From Ursus arctos (Eukaryota > Chordata > Mammalia > Carnivora > Ursidae), in the NCBI RefSeq assembly GCF_023065955.2, contig NW_026622808.1, positions 48,868,475-48,932,474 on the forward strand: a stretch of 64,000 bases of DNA, in the 5' to 3' direction. The notes under the pieces are model-generated. The model was not told the DNA's origin, searched no databases, and was given only the letters and a program-made list of their open reading frames with translations. Positions 58,656 through 64,000 of this stretch are shown here, in pieces. The position numbers and the translations under genes were made by a program. Numbering within the stretch: the first letter of the stretch is position 1; the number at the start of each line of letters is the position of its first letter.

Positions 58656-58965
58656 GCGGCAGGGTGAAGAGAGTAGGTTGTGGACTCTGTCTCTCCAGGT
58701 TCAAGTCCTGCTTCTACTTTGACTAACGGAGAACTCCGGCAATCTAGTTAACAGTTTAAAGCCTGATTTTCCACATCTTGCATTCTTCTTTGTCTTTATT
58801 CTTACCTGGCAACTTGTAGAATCTTGAGCGAGTTTTCAAATGTCTCTGAGCCTCAGATACCCCACGTGTGAAAGGGAGGCACTAATTCTGCGTCTCCGAA
58901 TTGCCGTGTGCATTGCATAAACATAATCCGTATGAAAATACTTTGAAAACCGTACGGCAAGATGG
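58656..58965 (+). repeat. MIR SINE, two adjacent parts
   Basis: gtaggttgtggactctgtct, ctccaggttcaagtcctgct (58670-58715) and atgtctctgagcctcagata, gaaagggaggcactaattct (58840-58890) are in MIR order. The gap between them may be an insertion, or these may be two copies. Confidence 0.6.
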
Positions 58966-59474
58966 AAAGGGAAGATATTATTTGTTATGTATAAATTTAT
59001 AGCATATAGTTGAGACATGACTGAAAAAGTCATTTTACAAAAAGGAGATCACAGTGCTTATTGGGCATGTAGTGAGTAGAATTGAAATTCGGGTCCTTTT
59101 TTCAGAGTTCAATTTACTCAGGTTCAAAGAAGGACTGATTGGTAGAAAAATGTGATTTTTTTTTTCCTTTTTGGTCTCAAGAGGTCTCCATTTTTCCACT
59201 ATTTTTTATTACTTTTTGATCAGACAATTAAAAACAAAGGGTCAGGTTATAGCTCAAAATGAGATGATTTTGCATCGTGTACAAATGCTTTTTGCTCACA
59301 GGCAGGCTGATGCGCTCAGAAATATGTGACAGGCTTTCATGCCCATTAACAAAGGGAAAGGAAAGACCGTATTATCACAACCACAGGGTTTCTGTCCCTC
59401 TGTTTCATGTTCAGATAAATGATGCCATGCTTCTGAAGGACATCATTTTGTATGGGTTTGGGAATGATCGTTTC
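58966..59474. other. Single-copy DNA
   Basis: AT-rich. The 79-codon plus-strand frame (59277-59516) runs into the next SINE and is not a gene. Confidence 0.4.
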
Positions 59475-59489
59475 AAAATGGGTACTTGG

Positions 59490-59674
59490 GGGCACATGGG
59501 TGACTCAGTCAGTTAAGCGTCTGCCTTCAGCTAAGGTCATGATCTTGGGGTCCTGAGATGGAGCCCCACATCAAGTTCCCTGCTCAGCGGGGAGTCTGCT
59601 TCTCCCTCTCTCCCTCCCCCTGCTCGTGCTCACTCTTTCTCTTTCTCAAATAAATAAATAAAATCTTTTTTAAA
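59490..59674 (+). mobile_element. Can-SINE, plus strand
   Basis: Head gggcacatgggtgactcagt with agttaagcgtctgccttcag, gagatggagccccacatc, CT-rich body, AAATAAATAAATAAAATC tail. Target-site duplication aaaatgggtacttgg (59475-59489) recurs as aaaatgtttacttgg (59675-59689), 13 of 15 identical. Confidence 0.94.
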
Positions 59675-59689
59675 AAAATGTTTACTTGG

Positions 59690-59974
59690 CCTCCTCAAGT
59701 ATTCCCCCACCATGTCTTCCCATCTCTATCATGCCTTTCTGTGAGGTTCGAATATTGGAGACCCAAGTTTTATTCAACAAAAATAAAACCTGAGATCTAT
59801 AGTCCTTGACGTCAAGGAGCTTGTAATTTAAATGAGAGAGGAGGCTTAATCATTTCTTCCCCCTCCCTTCCCATGACGTTCCATTGGACAGCCCAGTTTA
59901 CAAGATAAGTAGATGAGTGTTCTATCACTTACGACTCTCAATTGTCCTGAGGTGTAAGCAGAACATGAATTATT
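59690..59974. other. Short single-copy gap
   Basis: Nothing recognised between the SINE and a MIR fragment. Confidence 0.4.
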
Positions 59975-60112
59975 GTCTTTCTTTTAGAATCTAAAAAATT
60001 GAAGCTCAAAAGTGATTTGCCCCAAGTCACAGAACCAGTAATGCTCAGACGGGTCACTTCCCAGCTCAGCCCCTCCTGACGCCAGGGCATCTTCATTACA
60101 CCACACCCGCCA
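59975..60112 (-). repeat. MIR SINE, minus strand
   Basis: The plus strand reads aaaattgaagctcaaaagtg, atttgccccaagtcacagaa, ccagtaatgctcagacgg: MIR reversed. Confidence 0.7.
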
Positions 60113-61575
60113 CGCACACACTGGGGAGAACAGTTCTTGGAAAAGGCGGCGACTGCCCATGAGTGCTCCCAGGAAGTGGACTAGACTTTTGGAGGAACGA
60201 AGGGTACCGGACTTCATCCGTAGGTGCTGCGGGGCACATAAGAGAAGCTGATCTGCTGTCCGTCACTTAGAGAACATTTATTGTGATGGGGGAGCCAAGA
60301 TCCACACGTGTGGAACAAGGGGCTGTAAGCCTGGAGTCAAGTAGTTATTTTTACTGGTGAAACTTAGTCTTTAAGTATTTAACCAATTTTTTTTTTAACA
60401 GGAGGCAAACATTTCCAGTCGGTGTAGCTTACACGCAAACACTGCATGTGTCATATGATCGCATGTAATACATCTAACAGAGGCAAATTTTGTGTATGTC
60501 ATATAGAAAATAGATACTTTTTAAAAATGTAGATTAGCTCGTATCCTAGCAATCTCTGTTTAGGTATCATCTACTGGGGTAGAACTAAAAATAAATCATA
60601 TGTCATTAGATAATCTCACAGTATATCCATTAATTTCCCTTCCTGCTAGAAAGCAATGAAATTGTGGTTTGAGCTTGTTAAGAACATTACATGAAAAATG
60701 AGGAGAGGGAATAAAGACAGATTAGAACATAATCACGGGCACTGGAATTCAGCCAGGTCCTTTTAAGCCTTGCCAAGCTGGAGACCGCCTATCTCCAGGT
60801 GAACTTGAAGCATGAGTACTTCAAGCTCAGAATGCCACCTCCCACATAGCAGGACTCCACACCACAGTATTGGGGGAAATACCGAATCAAAGAGGACCAC
60901 CATATGCAAGGGGGGGGGGGAATTAAATGAAAGTCTGAATGGAAATGGAAAGTAGAGGTGATCACTTCTGTATTATAGAAGAGAGTGTTGTGGTTTTGTT
61001 CCAACTTCGGTCAGAGATATTAACTTTCTCTCTGCAGATCTGGCTTAAATCCTTAGTGAATTCCAAACAGGGTGTGAATTTATCACTCAATATTGGGAGC
61101 ATCTGGGGCTTTTCATTTTATTAAAATGATTCTTTTTTTTCCCACCACAGATGCTCCACAGAGCAAGGCCTGTACATTATAAGTGAAAAGTGATTCCCCA
61201 AAAGGAAATCTTTTATCACTAGCTGTAACTTAGAGTTGCACACATGCTTTATTTTGGAGGCTGCCTTGTGGAGAAAGCAGCAAAGGGTTGAACTTGGAGA
61301 CAGGTTGACAAGCGAATAAGCATCCAGCTTGCAGGTGGACCTCCTGGATGCGGACTAGAACACAACCTAATCTAGCGGGTGAATTTGAGGTTGGCTCATT
61401 TGTAGAAAAGGGGACAAAAAAAAAAAAAGTAGTCACCCGTGTAGATAATTGTGAAGATAAAAGAAGATCATGGATGTAAAGCATAATCACATCACCTGAT
61501 AGGTTGTAAGCCCTTCATAAGTATTAACTAGTACTATATCTAGGTTGCCTCATAACCTGACCCAAAAACATTTCT
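60113..61575. other. Single-copy DNA
   Basis: Includes a G11 run at about 60910-60920 and an A12 run at about 61417. No exon or named repeat. Confidence 0.4.
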
Positions 61576-61577
61576 AT

Positions 61578-61710
61578 AGAGAGGGCACGTGATGGGATGA
61601 GCACTGGGTGTTATACGCCACTGATGAATGATTGAATGCTACATCTGAAACTGATGATGTACTATATATTGACTAATTGAATTTAAATACATAAACAAAA
61701 TTAAAAAATA
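61578..61710 (+). mobile_element. 5'-truncated young L1 3' end, plus strand
   Basis: gagggcacgtgatgggatga, gcactgggtgttatacgcca, then tgatgatgtactatatattg and an A-rich end at about 61695-61712 are the last about 130 bases of a carnivore L1. A Can-SINE sits in its A-rich tail. Confidence 0.85.
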
Positions 61711-61718
61711 AAAGATGA

Positions 61719-61915
61719 GGGGTGCCTGGGTGGCTCAGTTGTTGGGCATCTGCCTTTGGCTCAAGTCATGATCCCAGGGTCCTGGGATCAAGCCCCGCAT
61801 GGGGCTCCTTGCTCAGCAGTAAGCCTGCTTCTCCCTCTCCCACTCCCCCTGCTTGTGTTCCCTGTCTTGCTGTCTCACACTCTGTCAAATAAATAAATAA
61901 AATCTTTAAAAAAAT
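61719..61915 (+). mobile_element. Can-SINE, plus strand, inserted in an L1 A-tail
   Basis: Head ggggtgcctgggtggctcag, gggatcaagccccgcatggg, CT-rich body, AAATAAATAAATAAAATC tail. Duplication aaaaataaaagatga (61704-61718) recurs as aaaaataaaaaatga (61916-61930). Confidence 0.94.
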
Positions 61916-61930
61916 AAAAATAAAAAATGA

Positions 61931-62458
61931 AATAATATAGCAATGATTACCAAAAAATACATCATTAGGATATATTTTCTGATCTAAACAGCAGGACCAT
62001 ATGGCTCTGTACTTAACTACATTTTTTCTGGCTCCATTGGTATGTCAGTGTGTCAGTATACACACGTTTACTGGATTTGAAAGCAGCAGTTCTTGGCTTC
62101 TTGGTAAAACTTGCTGGAAATAAGCCAAAACTTGAATAAAACCATCTGATCTGATCTGATGTCAGACTACTTGAAAGGGACTAGCCCAGGATGGTATCTC
62201 TCCTCCAGCTTCTCTGAGTCTTCCTCATAGATCTAAGGTTAATTGAAGTTTGAAGAAAAGAGGAGAATTGGGGAGAAGAAGGAAAAGGGACACTGTGAGG
62301 GTAAACGTGAAGGGATTGCCCCCCCAAAAAAAATTTTTGAGCAAGATACTCTCCCTCCTCTACTCTCGAGCCACTCACTCCCTGCCCACTCCAAATATGG
62401 CATCTGATACAATTTTTCAGGTGACTCGATATTCTTCACATTCTAGAGATCTTGGCTA
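61931..62458. other. Single-copy DNA between two oppositely oriented SINEs
   Basis: Contains a ctgatctgatctgatg pentamer repeat at about 62145. No gene. Confidence 0.45.
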
Positions 62459-62474
62459 CTGGCTTTAGATTTTT

Positions 62475-62663
62475 TTTTTTAATATTTTATTTATTTATTT
62501 GACAGAGATAGAGACAGAGAGAGAGGGAACACAAGCAGGGGGAGTGGGAGGGGAAGAAGCAGGCTCATAGCAGAGGAGCCTGATGTGGGGCTCGATCCCG
62601 TAACGCCAGGATCACGCCCTGAGCCGAAGGCAGACGCTTAACCGCTATGCCACCCAGGCGCCC
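62475..62663 (-). mobile_element. Can-SINE, minus strand, perfect target-site duplication
   Basis: On the minus strand: gggcgcctgggtggcatag, ggcgtgatcctggcgttac, gggatcgagccccacatc, CT-rich body and A tail. The 16-bp duplication ctggctttagattttt is identical at 62459-62474 and 62664-62679. Confidence 0.96.
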
Positions 62664-62679
62664 CTGGCTTTAGATTTTT

Positions 62680-63269
62680 GACCCAGATAGGCACAATCAT
62701 CTTGGCAACACTTTGTGTTAGAGTAGATTTGAAAGTCAGACTGAATATTTCCTCACTGGTCTTCTTCATTGGCAGTGAAGCAGATAATTAAGATTTCCTA
62801 TTGCTCTTTCTGATTTTTTTCAGCATTCAAAAGCAACAGTTTGACCTATGTGAAATAAACATGTATAAGAAATCCTTATATGCTAGCTGAAAAACACGTA
62901 AGTTCTTACTGAAATAGCTTACTCTAAAACAGGAAAAATGCCTGCTGCTCTATGGTCTGAAACATCTCCTAGTCATTCTCACTCATTTGTGGTTGAGTTG
63001 GGGACAAATACCCCACAGTCACCAAAGCAGTAGCACAAAATACCTTTTTTTTTTTTTCCAAATGATACCAAATGCTTTTCTGCTGTAGAAAATGTAGACA
63101 CATAGGCTAGAACGACAGCATGGCCAAACTAATTGTCACGTAGACAGTTGAGTTTTGTTTTGTTTTGTTTTTCCACAGGAGGAAGTAGACTAATAAAATT
63201 GTAATCACTGTCATGTGAGTTGCTCCCAAGATAGATTCATTAGACCAGAATATAGATGTTCATTCTTGC
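62680..63269. other. Single-copy DNA
   Basis: Includes a T14 run near 63044 and (TTTTG)n at about 63152-63173. No exon recognised. Confidence 0.4.
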
Positions 63270-63271
63270 AG

Positions 63272-63445
63272 GTCAGATCTGTGTCACGTTTGAACTCCTC
63301 CACTCACATGTGCATTTTAAAACCCCTAAGTCCTCAGTTTCTTCATCTGTATAATAGAGCTATTTATAGTACATGCTTCAAACAGCTATTGATGAAAACT
63401 AAATGTGGTAATGTATATAAAGTCCTTAGAATAACATAGGAGATA
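63272..63445 (+). repeat. MIR SINE
   Basis: Words tctgtgtcacgtttgaactc, tcctcagtttcttcatctgt, ataatagagctatttatagt, ataaagtccttagaataaca follow MIR. Confidence 0.75.
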
Positions 63446-63699
63446 AGGCAGTGTCTTCATAAGTAATTAAGTATCATTCATTCATTCTTTACTGAGTGCC
63501 ATCTCTCACCACAAGAATCTTACCATATTTAGTGTATTTTTCTCAAAAACAGTAAGGGGCTGCTTGTTTATATTTTTAACTTAAGTATATGTGTATGGGT
63601 GTGTTTGTGTATTTACACAGAAATATGCCAAGTGGAAGGTTCAGTGCTTTCCACCAAGCCCAGAGATAGCAACTTTTGTACACATAGATTTTATCTGAC

Positions 63700-63845
63700 G
63701 TTTTATTATGAACATTTCAATATCCAGAAATGCAGGAAAATTTAACGATAAACACCCATGACCAACACCCAGCTTGCACAATTAACATTTTATTATATTT
63801 GCTTTATCGTCTATCAACACATCCATTTGTCCTTTCAAACCATTT
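63700..63845 (-). mobile_element. Old LINE-1 3' end fragment, minus strand
   Basis: The plus strand reads ttttattatgaacatttcaa, cagaaatgcaggaaaattta, acacccatgaccaacaccca, atttgctttatcgtctatc, the antisense 3' end of an L1ME-type element. Confidence 0.65.
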
Positions 63846-63849
63846 TATT

Positions 63850-64000
63850 TTTGCTAACAGTTTTATTGAGATTAATTTAATATACCATAAAATACACTCA
63901 TTTTAAACACACGATTTAATGATTTTTAGTAGATTGACAGAGTGCACAGCCGTCACCATACTCCCAATTTTAGAACATTTCCATCATCTTCAAAAAGATT
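63850..64000 (-). mobile_element. LINE-1 3' end, minus strand, continues past the window
   Basis: The plus strand reads acagttttattgagattaat, ataccataaaatacactcat, atgatttttagtagattgac, agccgtcaccatactcccaa, ttttagaacatttccatcat: the antisense start of another old L1 (L1MB/ME-like). Its body lies beyond the window edge. Confidence 0.75.

Overview
The window looks like nuclear DNA from a caniform carnivore, most likely a bear or a close arctoid relative. The main evidence is repeated copies of the tRNA-Lys-derived carnivore SINE (Can-SINE/SINEC): a head of the type gcgcctgggtggcgcagtc, a CT-rich body, and an AATAAA/poly-A tail. Several copies carry the 'ggcgcagtc(g/a)ttaagcgtctgcc' head and 'taacgccgggatcacgccc' body that I associate from memory with ursid and pinniped genomes. 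Very old placental repeats (MIR, L2, MER5A/MER20, MLT1-type LTRs) are also present. I found no protein-coding exon, no structural RNA gene and no bacterial or CRISPR-like feature. The window reads as a gene desert or the inside of a large intron.

Layout. About 1-6.4 kb is a nested pair of LINE-1 elements. An old plus-strand L1 (1-~800 and ~5813-6400) is split by a minus-strand L1 (~812-5804). That inner L1 keeps its 5' end but has lost about 1.4 kb of ORF2, including the reverse-transcriptase region. About 7.14-14.90 kb is a second, essentially full-length minus-strand L1 with recognisable target-site duplications. It was later hit by three SINEs and a short L1. From 15 kb onward repeat density drops sharply. 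Apart from scattered Can-SINEs, MIR/L2 fragments, hAT fragments and MLT1-type LTRs, there is a long stretch without recognisable young repeats (about 20.6-26.1 kb). Further L1 pieces lie at ~26.1-27.1 kb (-), ~30.9-31.2 kb (+), ~33.47-33.73 kb (+, with a 5' inversion), ~49.05-51.38 kb (+), ~61.58-61.71 kb (+) and 63.7-64.0 kb (-).

No set of genes acts together here. The most useful observations are structural: an internally deleted L1; a 69-70-bp tandem array in that L1's 5' region; an L1 carrying a twin-priming-type 5' inversion; a perfect 12-bp-arm palindrome and a 16-bp-arm hairpin in single-copy DNA; and one small CpG-dense patch at ~55.76-55.95 kb with a good splice-donor match at its edge. 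That patch is the only place that looks like a possible promoter or first exon. Repeat family names are assigned from memory of consensus sequences, not from a database search. Boundaries marked 'about' could be wrong by tens of bases.
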